Positions 1-9,263 of a stretch of DNA of 45,010 nucleotides are shown piece after piece. The translations under genes were made by a program, and so were the position numbers. Below the pieces are notes generated by a model. That model saw only the letters and a program-made list of their open reading frames with translations, made no database searches and was not told the DNA's origin. The stretch lies in contig QYQA01000015.1 of assembly GCA_007280285.1 (NCBI GenBank), positions 1 to 45,010 on the forward strand, read 5' to 3'. Numbering within the stretch: the first letter of the stretch is position 1; the number at the start of each line of letters is the position of its first letter. This DNA is from Methylococcus sp. (GTDB lineage: Bacteria > Pseudomonadota > Gammaproteobacteria > Methylococcales > Methylococcaceae).

Positions 1-633
1 ACCCGTATCATTGTGGAAGGATGCATCGACTTTGATTACGAAATCACCCTGCTGACGGTTCGGACCCTCTCTGCTGATGGGCAGGTGGTGATCCAGTTTT
101 GTGAACCGGTGGGTCACGTGCAGCAGAACGGGGATTATGTCGAGAGCTGGCAGCCTCAAGCGATGAGTGACACGGCCAAGACAGAGGCGCATAGAATTGC
201 CCGGGCGGTGGTTGATCATCTTGGCGGTCGGGGCCTGTTTGGCGTCGAGTTGTTCATTAAGGGTGATCAAGTCTGGTTCAGTGAAGTCAGCCCGAGACCC
301 CATGATACGGGGATGGTGACGATGATCACCCAAGCGCAGAATGAATTCGAGCTGCATGCCCGCGCTATTTTGGGGCTTCCTGTGGGGGTCCATCTTCGGC
401 AGCCTGGGGCCAGTGCCGTCATTTATGGCGGCGTTGATGCCTATGGGCTGACTTATAGCGGCCTTGGGGAAGCCTTGCGGGAAGACGGTGTTGAAGTGCG
501 CTTGTTTGGTAAGCCGGAATCATTTCGTCGCCGCCGGATGGGGGTGGCGCTTGCCGTTGGGAGGACGGTCGAGGAAGCGCGAGCGCGGGCCCTTGAGGCG
601 GCTTCGAGTGTGGTGCCGATCACTGTTGATTGA
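1..633 (+). CDS. purT: Formate-dependent phosphoribosylglycinamide formyltransferase 2, C-terminal part (5' end outside window)
   Basis: PurT makes formyl-GAR from GAR, formate and ATP in purine synthesis, as an ATP-grasp enzyme in the cytosol. Only the last ~210 residues are present; the frame is open through base 1, so the gene starts upstream and the GTG at 13 is internal. The visible part contains [11 protein letters not shown], the ATP-grasp metal-site stretch [27 protein letters not shown] and the C-terminal LFGKPE...RRMGVALA, all matching E. coli PurT closely. The following gene is 66 bases away and unrelated. PurT is relevant because purM in this window (33696) is not followed by purN, the folate-dependent enzyme for the same step. 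Identification is very secure. Confidence 0.97.
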   Translation, partial: TRIIVEGCIDFDYEITLLTVRTLSADGQVVIQFCEPVGHVQQNGDYVESWQPQAMSDTAKTEAHRIARAVVDHLGGRGLFGVELFIKGDQVWFSEVSPRPHDTGMVTMITQAQNEFELHARAILGLPVGVHLRQPGASAVIYGGVDAYGLTYSGLGEALREDGVEVRLFGKPESFRRRRMGVALAVGRTVEEARARALEAASSVVPITVD

Positions 634-699
634 ATTCAAGGGTTCACAAGGCCAAAGATCCATGCAACACTTTCCCTTTAAGGTTGGACGTCTCAAGGA

Positions 700-1392
700 A
701 TGATCCGTTTTTTTTGGTCCCCTAACCTGCTGTATTGTCTTCTCCTCATGATGGGCACGCCCCTTCATGCGGATGTCTACAAGATGATCGGCCGAAACGG
801 CCAGGTGATCTTTACCGATAAGCCAGAGGGGTCCGGTTACCATCTGGTCATCAAATCGAATCGTCCGGCGCCCAGCGCCGCGGCCCCAGCAGCTGTCCCT
901 GTTAGCCGGCCTCGAGGCCCTTCAGGGGACATTATTCTTGGGAATGGGCCGCGCCCTGTTGCCGTGCCGGATATCCGAGCGGCGAGACCACAGCGGGGGG
1001 GGCGTCAACTCCAGTATGCCCGTCTGGTTGAGCGGGCGGCTGAGGCCCATGGCCTTGACCCTTGGCTCTTACATGCCGTCATTCAGGCGGAATCTTCTTA
1101 TAACCCTCAAGCGGTTTCCCACAAGGGGGCTAAGGGTCTCATGCAGTTGATGCCAGGGACCGCCGAGCGTTACGGTGTTCGAGATCCTTATGATCCTGAA
1201 GACAATGTATTTGGTGGCGCCCGCTACCTTCGGGATTTGATGGGGATGTTTGGGTCCGACGTGCGTCTGGCGGTAGCCGCTTATAACGCCGGCGAGGGAA
1301 ACGTCATGAAATATGGCAATCAGGTCCCCCCTTTCAGCGAAACGCAGGGCTACGTCTCAAAGGTTCTTGGTTTTTACCGGCGGTCTAACTGA
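700..1392 (+). CDS. Secreted lytic transglycosylase with N-terminal DUF4124-like module
   Basis: This is a periplasmic peptidoglycan lytic transglycosylase of the Slt family that cleaves the MurNAc-GlcNAc bond. Residues 1-24 form a signal peptide (cleavage likely after LHA). Residues ~25-55 (DVYKMIGRNGQVIFTDKP) resemble DUF4124, a small module common at the N terminus of gammaproteobacterial envelope proteins. A Pro/Ala-rich linker follows (~55-100). The SLT domain is ~103-225, with catalytic Glu131 in QAESSYNP, the GLMQLMP motif (147-152) and AYNAGEGNV (194-202). The ATG at 700 has AAGGA immediately before it, which is tight spacing, but it is the only start that leaves a complete signal peptide. 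It stands alone between purT and the convergent maf. The subfamily (MltC/EmtA/Slt-like) is not resolved. Confidence 0.9.
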   Translation: MIRFFWSPNLLYCLLLMMGTPLHADVYKMIGRNGQVIFTDKPEGSGYHLVIKSNRPAPSAAAPAAVPVSRPRGPSGDIILGNGPRPVAVPDIRAARPQRGGRQLQYARLVERAAEAHGLDPWLLHAVIQAESSYNPQAVSHKGAKGLMQLMPGTAERYGVRDPYDPEDNVFGGARYLRDLMGMFGSDVRLAVAAYNAGEGNVMKYGNQVPPFSETQGYVSKVLGFYRRSN

Positions 1393-1425
1393 TCTTCGCC
1401 CCGGCTTTAGCTCTCGTCTCAAGGA

Positions 1426-2016
1426 CTAAGGCAAGGCAACCCCACATTGGTTGAGGAGCTTGTTGAGTTCGATCAGTGGAAGCCCAATGAGGCCGGTTGG
1501 ATCCTGGCTTTCGATGCGTTCCATGAGAGTAATCCCATACCCCTCGGCCTTGAAGCTCCCGGCGCAGTCATAGGGTCTTTCAAGATTGAGATAACGAAGA
1601 ATCATGTCCTCTGTGAGGGCTCTAAAAGTGACCCGGGTGACATCCAGAGCCGTTTTGGTGTCCTTGGATGCGGCATCGGTTATGGCAAGACCTGTATAGA
1701 ACGTCACAGTCTGGCCAGCGGCAAAAAGCAGCTGTTGAAGGGCCTTTTCATGGGTTCTGGGTTTTCCGATCAAGGTCGTTCCAAGACAGGCGACTTGATC
1801 GGACCCAATGATCAGGCCATCGTGGCGTCCGGTTGCCCCAGCCTTCGATTTTAGAATGGACAGTCTTAGCGCTAGCGCCGCGGGGGATTCTGAAGGCAGG
1901 GGGGTTTCATCGACTTTAGGCGCCACGATCTCAAAATGAATGCCCAGTCGTTCCAGGAGCATTTTTCGGTAAGGCGATGTCGAGGCGAGAATGAGGCGGG
2001 TCTGTTGAGGGTTCAT
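1426..2016 (-). CDS. maf: Maf/YceF-type nucleotide pyrophosphatase
   Basis: Maf proteins hydrolyse non-canonical or methylated nucleoside triphosphates; the YceF branch prefers 7-methyl-GTP. The 196-residue protein has the N-terminal LILASTSPYRKMLLE motif, VDETPLPSESP, the catalytic IIGSDQVA stretch, GKP, TFYTGLA and CAGSFKAEGYGITLMERIES, and aligns along its length with E. coli YceF. It is divergent from yceD-rpmF-plsX with 56 bases between start codons, the same neighbours as in E. coli. It converges on the transglycosylase gene with a 33-base gap in which I see no terminator. Assignment to the m7GTP-specific branch rests on resemblance and context. Confidence 0.95.
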   Translation of the reverse strand: MNPQQTRLILASTSPYRKMLLERLGIHFEIVAPKVDETPLPSESPAALALRLSILKSKAGATGRHDGLIIGSDQVACLGTTLIGKPRTHEKALQQLLFAAGQTVTFYTGLAITDAASKDTKTALDVTRVTFRALTEDMILRYLNLERPYDCAGSFKAEGYGITLMERIESQDPTGLIGLPLIELNKLLNQCGVALP

Positions 2017-2033
2017 CGGTGTGCTTTCTTCTT

Positions 2034-2063
2034 TTGACAGGATTTAGGGTTTGACGCTATCAT
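2034..2063 (+). promoter_or_regulatory. Strong sigma70-type promoter for yceD-rpmF-plsX-fab genes
   Basis: TTGACA (2034-2039), an 18-base spacer and TATCAT (2058-2063) form the best -35/-10 pair seen in this window. It sits in the 56-base divergent gap between maf and yceD. A start site 6-8 bases beyond the -10 would be at about 2069-2071, only a few bases before the yceD ATG at 2073, so the transcript may be leaderless or nearly so. Confidence 0.65.
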
Positions 2064-2072
2064 TGTCCGATT

Positions 2073-2579
2073 ATGCCTGAGCGTTTGCCGGACGTTATTG
2101 ACCCCATGGGTTTCGCTGAAAAGCGACGCCATCTGAAGGGCGTGATTCCCGTTGTTAAACTTGATCGCCTGACGGAATTCTTGATGAAGACCGATGGGGA
2201 GGTCGAGGTTGACCTCACATTCACTCGGCAAGGGCGCACGGCGACCATCGTGGGTCAGGTTTCAGCCGAATTGATGCTGCAATGTCAGTGTTGTTTGGGG
2301 CCCATTTCTTGGCCCGTGGCTTGCGAGGTACAGCTCGGAATCGTCAACTCCGTGGATGCCGCCATGCAGTTGTCCGATGAGATGGAGCCTTTGTTGGTGA
2401 CGCCTGATGCAGAGATGCCGTTGGCTGACATAGTTCAGGATGAGCTGATTTTGGCGGTTCCCGCCATTCCACAGCACCCCGACTGTCGAATGCCTTCGCT
2501 CGCGGATCCGGCGCCCGAACGACCCAATCCATTTGCCGATTTGGTGCAAATCAAATCGAAACGATCTATCGAGGAGTAA
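2073..2579 (+). CDS. yceD: YceD / DUF177 protein, ribosome-associated partner of rpmF
   Basis: YceD (DUF177) is a small conserved protein encoded just upstream of the L32 gene; a role in 23S rRNA metabolism has been proposed for relatives. The protein has 168 residues. It starts with LPDVIDPMGFAEKRRHLKG, which lines up with the E. coli YceD N terminus, so the ATG at 2073 is right although no ribosome binding site precedes it. The central cysteine motif reads CQCCLGP (E. coli CQRC), an extra Cys at the Arg position. The usual acidic DEMEPL...LADIVQDELILAVP stretch and the C-terminal RPNPFADL motif follow. The stop codon is 3 bases before rpmF, and the GAGGAG ribosome binding site of rpmF overlaps the end of this gene. 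Confidence 0.93.
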   Translation: MPERLPDVIDPMGFAEKRRHLKGVIPVVKLDRLTEFLMKTDGEVEVDLTFTRQGRTATIVGQVSAELMLQCQCCLGPISWPVACEVQLGIVNSVDAAMQLSDEMEPLLVTPDAEMPLADIVQDELILAVPAIPQHPDCRMPSLADPAPERPNPFADLVQIKSKRSIEE

Positions 2580-2582
2580 ATC

Positions 2583-2777
2583 ATGGCAGTTCAACAAAAC
2601 CGAAAGACCCGATCCAAGCGCGACATGCGTCGCTCACATGACGCATTGACGGGTGCGACCCTCTCCATTGAGCCGACGACCGGTGAAACCCATCGCCGTC
2701 ATCACGTCAGCGCGGATGGTTTTTATCGTGGCCGCAAGGTCATTGCGACGAAGGTTGAGGAAATCAACGAGGAATAA
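2583..2777 (+). CDS. rpmF: 50S ribosomal protein L32
   Basis: This is structural protein bL32 of the large ribosomal subunit, 64 residues. The N terminus [21 protein letters not shown] is the family signature, followed by the usual mid-chain segment ending [17 protein letters not shown]. It has no zinc-binding cysteines, so it is the Cys-minus form normal for gammaproteobacteria. GAGGAG at 2571-2576 gives a good ribosome binding site 6 bases before the ATG. It lies in an operon between yceD (3-base gap) and plsX (57-base gap), the conserved order linking ribosome and membrane lipid synthesis. Confidence 0.97.
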   Translation: MAVQQNRKTRSKRDMRRSHDALTGATLSIEPTTGETHRRHHVSADGFYRGRKVIATKVEEINEE

Positions 2778-2834
2778 GTCGTCTCTGGCGTTTCTCCTCC
2801 CTCTTCTTTACTCCGATCAATCACGGCCTGACCT

Positions 2835-3863
2835 ATGTCGCGAAAGCTGACGATTGCGCTTGACGCCATGGGCGGCGACCACGGTCCTACAGTGACCGTA
2901 CCAGCAGCCATCGATAGCGTCTCCCGCTACCCTAACCTGCATCTCATTTTGGTCGGTGATGAAGCGAGACTTCGTGCCGAACTGGATCGGGGGGCCTCTG
3001 CCTTTTCAGATCGGATCCAGGTGCGCCATGCCAGTGAAACGGTCGAAATGCATGAGACGCCCTCCAAAGCGCTTCGCGGCAAGAAGGATTCGTCCATGCG
3101 GGTTGCCATCAATATGGTGAAGGACGGGACTGCAGATGCCTGCGTCAGTGCCGGCAATACCGGCGCCTTGATGGCGATCGCGAAATTCGTTTTGAAGACC
3201 ATTCCAGGCGTCGACCGTCCGGCCATTATTGCGATGCTGCCCTCGAAAACAGGGCATACCCATGTCCTTGATTTGGGCGCCAATATTGATTGTACCGCCG
3301 AGCACCTCTGTCAATTTGCGGTGATGGGCTACGAATTGGTGAAGGCTGTTGAGAACAATCCACACCCTCGGGTTGGCCTCCTGAATATCGGAGAAGAAGA
3401 AATCAAGGGTAATGAGCAGGTGAAGCGGGCCGCTAAGCTGTTGACCGGGACTCACATCAATTTCATCGGCTTTGTCGAAGGTAATGATATTTTCTCAGGC
3501 CATGTCGACGTGGTCGTCACCGATGGCTTCACCGGAAATGTGGCTTTGAAGGCGATCGAAGGCTTTGCGAAGCTCCTGGGTGGTTCTCTCCGCGATGAAT
3601 TCGGCAGGAATCTCGTCACCAAAGTCCTCGGACTTTTGGCATTGCCCGTGCTCCGAGCCTTTAAGGGGCGGTTTGATCCGCGGCGATATAACGGCGCTAG
3701 CCTCGTTGGTCTTCGCGGCATCGTGGTGAAGAGTCATGGCAATGCCGACCGGACCTCGGTCGCCAATGCGATACGGGTGGCCATGCTCGAGGTGGAGATG
3801 GGTGTTCCTGACCGGATCGGTCAGCGGGTCGCTGAAGTTTTTGCTGAGGGAAGGATTTCGTGA
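2835..3863 (+). CDS. plsX: Phosphate acyltransferase PlsX
   Basis: PlsX converts acyl-ACP and phosphate to acyl-phosphate, the acyl donor for PlsY in phospholipid synthesis; it is a peripheral membrane enzyme. The 342-residue protein begins with [12 protein letters not shown], the family signature, and carries [55 protein letters not shown] and [14 protein letters not shown] at the expected places. Length is normal. The stop codon overlaps the GTG start of fabH by 4 bases (GTGA), suggesting coupled translation. The 57-base gap after rpmF has no clear terminator. Confidence 0.97.
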   Translation: MSRKLTIALDAMGGDHGPTVTVPAAIDSVSRYPNLHLILVGDEARLRAELDRGASAFSDRIQVRHASETVEMHETPSKALRGKKDSSMRVAINMVKDGTADACVSAGNTGALMAIAKFVLKTIPGVDRPAIIAMLPSKTGHTHVLDLGANIDCTAEHLCQFAVMGYELVKAVENNPHPRVGLLNIGEEEIKGNEQVKRAAKLLTGTHINFIGFVEGNDIFSGHVDVVVTDGFTGNVALKAIEGFAKLLGGSLRDEFGRNLVTKVLGLLALPVLRAFKGRFDPRRYNGASLVGLRGIVVKSHGNADRTSVANAIRVAMLEVEMGVPDRIGQRVAEVFAEGRIS

Positions 3864-4834
3864 CGCGTTATTCAGCGCTTCTGGGCACGGGCGGGTACTT
3901 GCCCGAGCGGATCTTGACCAATGAAGAGATTTCAAGAACCGTTGATACCACCCACGAGTGGATTATGGAACGGACTGGGATTGCCGAACGGCGGATTGCA
4001 GGACCGACTGAAACCGCCTCGAGTATGGGCGAGATGGCATCTCGCCTGGCGCTTGAAGCAGCGGGCCTTGAGCCTCAGGATATCGACCTTATCATTGTTG
4101 GAACGGGGACCCCGGACCGGGTTTTCCCGAGTACGGCCTGTCTACTGCAGCACCGACTCGGCATTCGGCGATGTGCCGCTTTTGACGTTCAGGCGGCCTG
4201 TTCCGGCTTCATTTTTGCTCTCAGCATCGCCGATCAATACATCAGAGCAGGAACCGCCCGCCGCGTGCTCGTGGTCGGCAGTGAGCTCAATTCAAAGCTT
4301 GTTGACTGGTCTGATCGTTCGACCTGCATCCTTTTCGGGGATGGGGCCGGTGCGGCTGTCCTTGGGGTTTCGGATCGGCCGGGACTACTGAGTACCCATA
4401 TTCATTCGGATGGTCAGTATCAGGATCTCCTTTATGTCCCTAATCCGCTTGCGATGAGCCATGCTGGGAAAGGCGAGGACGACAGCCGTTACATTAAAAT
4501 GCAGGGCAATGAAGTCTTTAAGGTCGCGGTGAATACCCTAGGCCGGATTGTAGATGAAACCCTCGAAGCGAATGGGCTTCAGAAGTCCGATGTCGATTGG
4601 CTCGTGCCCCATCAGGCCAATATCCGCATCATTGCAGCGACCGCTAAGAAACTGAAGATGCCCATGGATCAGGTGGTTTTGACGGTTGAACGCCAAGGCA
4701 ATACGTCGGCGGCATCCATTCCCCTTGCGCTGGATGAGGCCATTCGTGATGGTCGCATCCAGCGAGGTCAAACCGTTCTGATGGAAGCCTTTGGCGGTGG
4801 TTTCGCCTGGGGATCCGCCCTGCTTGTTTACTAA
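3860..4834 (+). CDS. fabH: 3-oxoacyl-ACP synthase III (KAS III)
   Basis: FabH starts fatty acid synthesis by condensing acetyl-CoA with malonyl-ACP. The protein has 324 residues and starts at GTG 3860, inside the plsX stop. The catalytic triad is complete: Cys114 in VQAACSGF, His251 in PHQANIRI and Asn281 in GNTSAAS. Also visible are [12 protein letters not shown] near residue 35 and the C-terminal [11 protein letters not shown]. It is the only initiating KAS in the window, while elongation is supplied by fabF downstream. A 23-base gap separates it from fabD. Confidence 0.97.
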   Translation: MTRYSALLGTGGYLPERILTNEEISRTVDTTHEWIMERTGIAERRIAGPTETASSMGEMASRLALEAAGLEPQDIDLIIVGTGTPDRVFPSTACLLQHRLGIRRCAAFDVQAACSGFIFALSIADQYIRAGTARRVLVVGSELNSKLVDWSDRSTCILFGDGAGAAVLGVSDRPGLLSTHIHSDGQYQDLLYVPNPLAMSHAGKGEDDSRYIKMQGNEVFKVAVNTLGRIVDETLEANGLQKSDVDWLVPHQANIRIIAATAKKLKMPMDQVVLTVERQGNTSAASIPLALDEAIRDGRIQRGQTVLMEAFGGGFAWGSALLVY

Positions 4835-4857
4835 CGTTCAGCTCAAGGCCCCTATTC

Positions 4858-5808
4858 ATGAGTCAATGTGATTCGAGACTTGGTTTTCTGTTTCCAGGGC
4901 AGGGATCACAGTCAGTCGGCATGCTGTCTGATTTGGCCCTCGTCAAACCCTCGGTTTTGCGTCTTTTTGACGAAGCCTCCGAGATACTCGATTACAACCT
5001 CTGGTCATTGATCGTCGAAGGTCCGGCTGAACGTCTTAACGCGACGGTCGTCACCCAGCCGGCCATGCTGGTTTCAGGGGTTGCAGTTTACGCGGCTTGG
5101 TGTGAGGAATCGGACATCCGGCCCGCGTTTATGGCCGGCCATAGCCTGGGTGAATATACCGCGCTGGTCTGTTCCGGCTCTCTGGCTTTCAAGGATGCGG
5201 TGAAGCTCGTTGCTGAGCGGGCACGCCTGATGCAGGCCGCCGTCCCCGAGGGCAACGGGGCTATGGCGGCCATCATTGGTCTTCAAGATGACCGGCTCAT
5301 CACGGTCTGTGAGGCAGCCTCATCGGGGACCCATCAGGTGTGTGCCGCGAATTTCAACGCCCCAGGGCAAGTGGTGATCGCGGGTCATTACGAAGCGGTG
5401 GTCAAGGCGGCCGAAGCGGCTAAGGCCGCGGGCGCCAGAAAAGTGGTCATGCTGCCGGTGAGCGTTCCCTCGCATTGTCCCTTGATGGGGACTGCCGCCA
5501 GCGCATTCAGGGCATTTCTTGATGCGACCCCGTTCCATGTTCCCGCCGTACCGGTGATCCATAATGTCGATGTTCTCCCTCATGGCCGTCCCGATGAAAT
5601 CCGTGATGCGCTTCAAGCGCAATTGTGCGGCTCGGTCCGCTGGGTTGAAACGATCAGGGCGATGATCTCTGATGGGGTTGACCGTTTTATTGAGTGCGGT
5701 CCCGGCCCCACCCTCAAAGGGCTCAACAAGCGGATTGTGCCGGATGCACCGACCGAGTCCATTGCCGACCTCCCTTCTATGAATCAGGCTAAAGGACTTT
5801 TCCTATGA
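4858..5808 (+). CDS. fabD: Malonyl-CoA:ACP transacylase
   Basis: FabD loads malonate from CoA onto ACP for chain initiation and elongation. The protein has 316 residues. FPGQGSQSVGM lies at residues 12-22, the nucleophile Ser96 is in GHSLGEYTAL, Arg121 lies in the conserved VAERARLMQ segment, and His206 in VPSHCPLM completes the Ser-His pair. The final residues run 4 bases into fabG (ATGA overlap). Length is only slightly above E. coli FabD. Confidence 0.97.
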   Translation: MSQCDSRLGFLFPGQGSQSVGMLSDLALVKPSVLRLFDEASEILDYNLWSLIVEGPAERLNATVVTQPAMLVSGVAVYAAWCEESDIRPAFMAGHSLGEYTALVCSGSLAFKDAVKLVAERARLMQAAVPEGNGAMAAIIGLQDDRLITVCEAASSGTHQVCAANFNAPGQVVIAGHYEAVVKAAEAAKAAGARKVVMLPVSVPSHCPLMGTAASAFRAFLDATPFHVPAVPVIHNVDVLPHGRPDEIRDALQAQLCGSVRWVETIRAMISDGVDRFIECGPGPTLKGLNKRIVPDAPTESIADLPSMNQAKGLFL

Positions 5809-6542
5809 CTGCTCCACTTGCAATTGTGACCGGCGCCAGCCGGGGTATTGGCCGTGCGATCGCCGAGAGGTTGTCGAGCGATGGTTTTTTTGTGGTGGGA
5901 ACGGCGACCACGGATGCCGGGGCTTCCGCCATTACGGCCTATCTTGAGGAAGCAGGGCTTCTGGGGGTTGGGAGGCTGCTGAATGTCGCTGAACCCCTCG
6001 GGATTGAAGCGTTTATCGAGGACGTGATCTTGGCCCACGGGGTTCCGGCGGTCCTCATCAATAACGCAGGCATCACCCGTGACAATCTCCTGATGCGGAT
6101 GAAGGATGAAGAGTGGGATGACATTTTGAAGACGAATCTGACGCCAGTCTTTCGTCTGGCCAAGGCGTGTATGCGTGGGATGATGAAGGCGCGCTATGGG
6201 CGTATCGTCAATATCACTTCCATCGTTGGGGTCACCGGCAATGCCGGTCAAACCAACTATGCGGCGGCTAAGGCGGGCATCGTTGGGTTTACTAAATCCT
6301 TGGCGAAAGAAGTCGGCTCCCGCGGCATCACGGTCAACAGCGTGGCGCCTGGGTTTATCGATACCGATATGACCCGAGCCTTGTCGGATGATCAGCGGCA
6401 GGCCCTGTTGGGTAACATCCCCTTGGCGCGCCTTGGGGCCCCCGAAGACATTGCCGGTGCAGTAAGTTTCCTCTGCTCGGCGGATGCGGGCTATATCACG
6501 GGTGAGACACTCCACGTGAATGGTGGGATGTATATGGCATAA
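5805..6542 (+). CDS. fabG: 3-oxoacyl-ACP reductase
   Basis: FabG is the NADPH-dependent short-chain dehydrogenase that reduces 3-oxoacyl-ACP. The 245-residue protein has the Rossmann motif TGASRGIG (9-16), NNAG (86-89), Asn111, Ser139, Tyr152 and Lys156 (YAAAK) as the catalytic set, and PGFIDTDMT with the C-terminal GGMYMA. It overlaps fabD by 4 bases. It is followed by a 265-base non-coding stretch before acpP, as is common in related bacteria where acpP has its own promoter. Confidence 0.97.
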   Translation: MTAPLAIVTGASRGIGRAIAERLSSDGFFVVGTATTDAGASAITAYLEEAGLLGVGRLLNVAEPLGIEAFIEDVILAHGVPAVLINNAGITRDNLLMRMKDEEWDDILKTNLTPVFRLAKACMRGMMKARYGRIVNITSIVGVTGNAGQTNYAAAKAGIVGFTKSLAKEVGSRGITVNSVAPGFIDTDMTRALSDDQRQALLGNIPLARLGAPEDIAGAVSFLCSADAGYITGETLHVNGGMYMA

Positions 6543-6807
6543 TGCTAAGGCTGGGGGAGTGCCCCGCATTATCAACGCCGCTAGATGCCGTCTTGGAGCT
6601 GAGTCGCGTTATAATGGCCGAAGGTACATTGTTGGTCCAAATAGGCTATCGGGGCGCTCATCGAAGAGAACACCCCATCAAGTGCTGCGCGGATCGTGAA
6701 GTGCCGGCGGGTGGGTCATTTAGAAAGATAGAAACGCCTGTGTTGCAAGGGTTTCAAATTAAAAATCATAAACTTCTCGAACGAGATTTAACGACTGAGG
6801 ATTCAAA
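6543..6807 (+). promoter_or_regulatory. fabG-acpP intergenic region with candidate acpP promoter
   Basis: This is one of the longest gaps in the window. It holds a perfect TATAAT at 6610-6615, but I find no good -35 at 16-18 bases and no TGn extension. A second, weaker AT-rich candidate lies near 6743-6771 (TTGCAA, then TCATAA after 17 bases). A small perfect dyad, TCTCGAACGAGA (6775-6786), sits just upstream of the acpP ribosome binding site. An ORF spans the gap but looks non-coding (see rejected items). Independent transcription of acpP is expected because ACP is needed in large amounts. Confidence 0.4.
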
Positions 6808-7038
6808 ATGAGCGATGTAGCAGAACGTGTTAAAAAGATCGTAACCGAACAATTGGGCGTGAAGGAGGAAGTAACTAACGAAGCATCCTTCGTCGACGAT
6901 CTTGGCGCGGACTCGCTGGACACCGTCGAGCTGGTCATGGCGCTAGAAGAAGAATTCGAGTGCGAGATTCCGGACGAAGACGCCGAAAAGATCACCACGG
7001 TCCAGCAGGCGATTGACTACATCAATACTCACGTCTGA
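6808..7038 (+). CDS. acpP: Acyl carrier protein
   Basis: AcpP carries growing acyl chains on 4'-phosphopantetheine in the cytosol. The 76-residue acidic protein has the universal motif [18 protein letters not shown] with the prosthetic-group site at Ser36. The rest ([19 protein letters not shown]) is nearly identical to E. coli AcpP. A GAGGA ribosome binding site lies about 7 bases before the ATG. A strong hairpin follows 17 bases after the stop, so much acpP transcription probably ends before fabF. Confidence 0.98.
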   Translation: MSDVAERVKKIVTEQLGVKEEVTNEASFVDDLGADSLDTVELVMALEEEFECEIPDEDAEKITTVQQAIDYINTHV

Positions 7039-7055
7039 TCGAAACCCATCCCTTC

Positions 7056-7100
7056 AACCCCGGAAGGCGTCTCTGTCTTCCGGGGTTCTTTGGTTTTTGG
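7056..7100 (+). terminator. Intrinsic terminator after acpP
   Basis: An 11-bp perfect stem (AACCCCGGAAG at 7056-7066 with CTTCCGGGGTT at 7077-7087) encloses a 10-base loop and is followed by a T-rich tail with TTTGG and TTTTTGG. It is in the 90-base gap between acpP and the real fabF start. It could separate high acpP expression from lower fabF expression, with read-through or a second promoter feeding fabF. Confidence 0.8.
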
Positions 7101-7128
7101 GTGTTCGACACAGTATTGGGACGGGATC

Positions 7129-8370
7129 GTGAGTAAGAGACGAGTGGTTGTGACGGGTTTGGGTGCGGTGTCGCCAGTTGGCCTGACGGTGCCTGAAGCA
7201 TGGGATAGTGTCCTGAACGGCAGAAGTGGCATCAGACCCTTGGAGGTCTTTGATGTGGCGGAATTTTCCACCCGAATAGGTGGCAGCGTCTGGGGTTTCA
7301 ATATCGCGGATTACATCAGTGATAAGGAAGCCAAAAAAATGGATGCCTTCATTCATTACGGCATCGCCGCGGGTTGCCAGGCCTTTGAGCACTCGGGCAT
7401 TGAGGTCACTGAAGCAAATGCAGACCGCATCGGTGTCGCGATTGGATCGGGCATTGGTGGCATCACGGGCATTGAAAGCGGCCACAACGCCTTTCTCAAA
7501 GGAGGTCCTCGGAAGATATCCCCCTTCTTCGTGCCCAGCAATATCATCAATATGATTTCCGGGAACTTGTCGATCAAGTATGGTCTCAAGGGTCCAAACT
7601 TCGCTATTGTGACGGCCTGTACGACGGGGACACATAATATCGGTGAGGCCGCCCGAGTTATTCGCTATGGGGATGCTGACGTCATGGTGGCAGGGGGTGC
7701 CGAAATGGCCACATCACCGACCTCGCTGGGTGGTTTTGCATCGGCGAAGGCGTTGTCGCGGCGTAATGAGGAGCCATTGCTCGCCAGCCGTCCTTTTGAT
7801 CAGGATCGTGATGGCTTTGTCCTCAGTGATGGGGCGGGGGTTCTGGTGCTTGAGGAGCTTGAACACGCTCGCCGAAGGGGGGCGACCATCTATGCCGAAT
7901 TGATTGGATTTGGTATGAGTGCGGATGCCTATCACATGACACAGCCCCCCGCAGATGGTGAAGGCGCTGCCCGTTGTATGCAGCACGCCTTGAGGGATGC
8001 GGAGATCAATCCGGCGGATATCGATTACATCAATGCTCACGGTACTTCAACCCCGGCGGGAGACGTGGCTGAAACGCAGGCGGTGAAAACCGTTCTCAGG
8101 GATCACGCCTATCGGGTTGCGGTCAGCTCCACTAAATCGATGACCGGTCACATGCTGGGTGCCGCGGGCGGTATTGAAGCCATCTTCTGTGTGCTGGCGC
8201 TGAAAGAACAGATCGCGCCACCGACCATTAATCTTGATGTCCCCGATCCTCAATGTGATTTGGACTACATTCCACATCGTGCCCGAGAAATGCCTCTTGA
8301 GATCGTGATGTCGAATTCCTTCGGGTTTGGTGGAACCAACGGCACCTTGATCTTCAAACGTCACGACTAG
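7129..8370 (+). CDS. fabF: 3-oxoacyl-ACP synthase II (KAS II)
   Basis: FabF condenses acyl-ACP with malonyl-ACP in elongation, including the step to cis-vaccenate. The GTG at 7129 is chosen because it gives the usual start [17 protein letters not shown] and 413 residues, the same as E. coli, with a GGGACGGG purine run just upstream; the longer frame to 7090 would run into the terminator. The Cys-His-His triad is Cys164 (TACTTG), the His in [11 protein letters not shown] (~304) and the His in [13 protein letters not shown] (~341). The active-site loop reads ACTTG where ACTSG is common. Confidence 0.96.
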   Translation: MSKRRVVVTGLGAVSPVGLTVPEAWDSVLNGRSGIRPLEVFDVAEFSTRIGGSVWGFNIADYISDKEAKKMDAFIHYGIAAGCQAFEHSGIEVTEANADRIGVAIGSGIGGITGIESGHNAFLKGGPRKISPFFVPSNIINMISGNLSIKYGLKGPNFAIVTACTTGTHNIGEAARVIRYGDADVMVAGGAEMATSPTSLGGFASAKALSRRNEEPLLASRPFDQDRDGFVLSDGAGVLVLEELEHARRRGATIYAELIGFGMSADAYHMTQPPADGEGAARCMQHALRDAEINPADIDYINAHGTSTPAGDVAETQAVKTVLRDHAYRVAVSSTKSMTGHMLGAAGGIEAIFCVLALKEQIAPPTINLDVPDPQCDLDYIPHRAREMPLEIVMSNSFGFGGTNGTLIFKRHD

Positions 8371-8426
8371 GCCAGAATCTCTATGACACCGCGCCAGTCA
8401 TTGTTGTCGGTGAGGCGTGGTGAACC

Positions 8427-9263
8427 ATGATCACTTGGGTGAATGGTGTCCCTGCTAAAACCATTGATCTTAGGGACCGCGGCTTCCAATATGGGGACGG
8501 TATTTTCACGACCCTTCCCCTAAAAGAAGGGGCTCCGCTGTTTGTAGAGCGGCATCTCGCGCGCCTTTTGAGAGACGCCGAGCGACTGCACCTGCCTCCC
8601 CTGGACCTCGATCGTCTTCGCCTTGATATCAGGGCGATCACGGCCTCTGAGACGTCGGGCATTCTCAAGATACAAATGACCCGAGGTGTGGGCGGCAGGG
8701 GATACGCCTCCCCTGATCCTGTGGAACCCACGGTTGTCTTGCAGCTTCACTCGGAACCAAGACACATCGAGGCGAGGGCCATGGGTGTCAGGGTCACCCT
8801 GCTCCGGACCCCTCTTGGCCTTAATCCCCGCCTCGCTGGAATCAAGCACATGAATCGTTTGGAGCAGATCATCGGTCGCGCCGAATGGCGCGATGAGGCG
8901 ATTGCCGAGGGCTTGATGCTGGACCTTGAGGGTTTTCTGATCGAAGGCACGCGCACCAATGTTTTTTTGGTGAAAAACGGCGTTGTCTTTACCCCCTTGC
9001 TGGACCGATCGGGAATTGCCGGCGTGATGCGCTCCTTGATGTTTGAAGCCTCGGATACTTTGGGTTTTAGGGTCAGGGAGTCCCGCTTGACTTTACCGGA
9101 TCTGATGGCGGCTGATGAAGTGTTTTTGACCAACAGCGTGATTGGGATCTGGCCGGTCAACGCCATTGATGCCTTGACGCTCGCGGTCGGCCCCTTCACG
9201 ATGAGGATGATGGCATGGTTGAATACAGCAATAAAAAGCGATCAAGCCTCCTTCATCGGCTAG
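8427..9263 (+). CDS. pabC: Aminodeoxychorismate lyase
   Basis: PabC is a PLP-dependent fold-type IV enzyme that releases pyruvate from 4-amino-4-deoxychorismate to give p-aminobenzoate for folate. The 278-residue protein has the N-terminal motif NGVPAKTIDLRDRGFQYGDGIFTT, the PLP lysine Lys140 in GIKHMNRLEQ, and EGFLIEGTRTNVF with the following VMR segment. Position between fabF and mltG is the classical pabC locus, which argues against the related branched-chain aminotransferase or D-amino acid transaminase. Its 3' end overlaps mltG by 49 bases, more than usual. Confidence 0.95.
   Translation: MITWVNGVPAKTIDLRDRGFQYGDGIFTTLPLKEGAPLFVERHLARLLRDAERLHLPPLDLDRLRLDIRAITASETSGILKIQMTRGVGGRGYASPDPVEPTVVLQLHSEPRHIEARAMGVRVTLLRTPLGLNPRLAGIKHMNRLEQIIGRAEWRDEAIAEGLMLDLEGFLIEGTRTNVFLVKNGVVFTPLLDRSGIAGVMRSLMFEASDTLGFRVRESRLTLPDLMAADEVFLTNSVIGIWPVNAIDALTLAVGPFTMRMMAWLNTAIKSDQASFIG

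Noticed and set aside
6542-6811. ORF of 89 codons filling the fabG-acpP gap, overlapping the fabG stop and the acpP start
   Set aside because: The overlaps look operon-like, but the translation (Arg/His/Cys-rich, no known family) looks non-coding, no ribosome binding site is seen, and a perfect TATAAT lies within it. Promoter DNA is the better reading.
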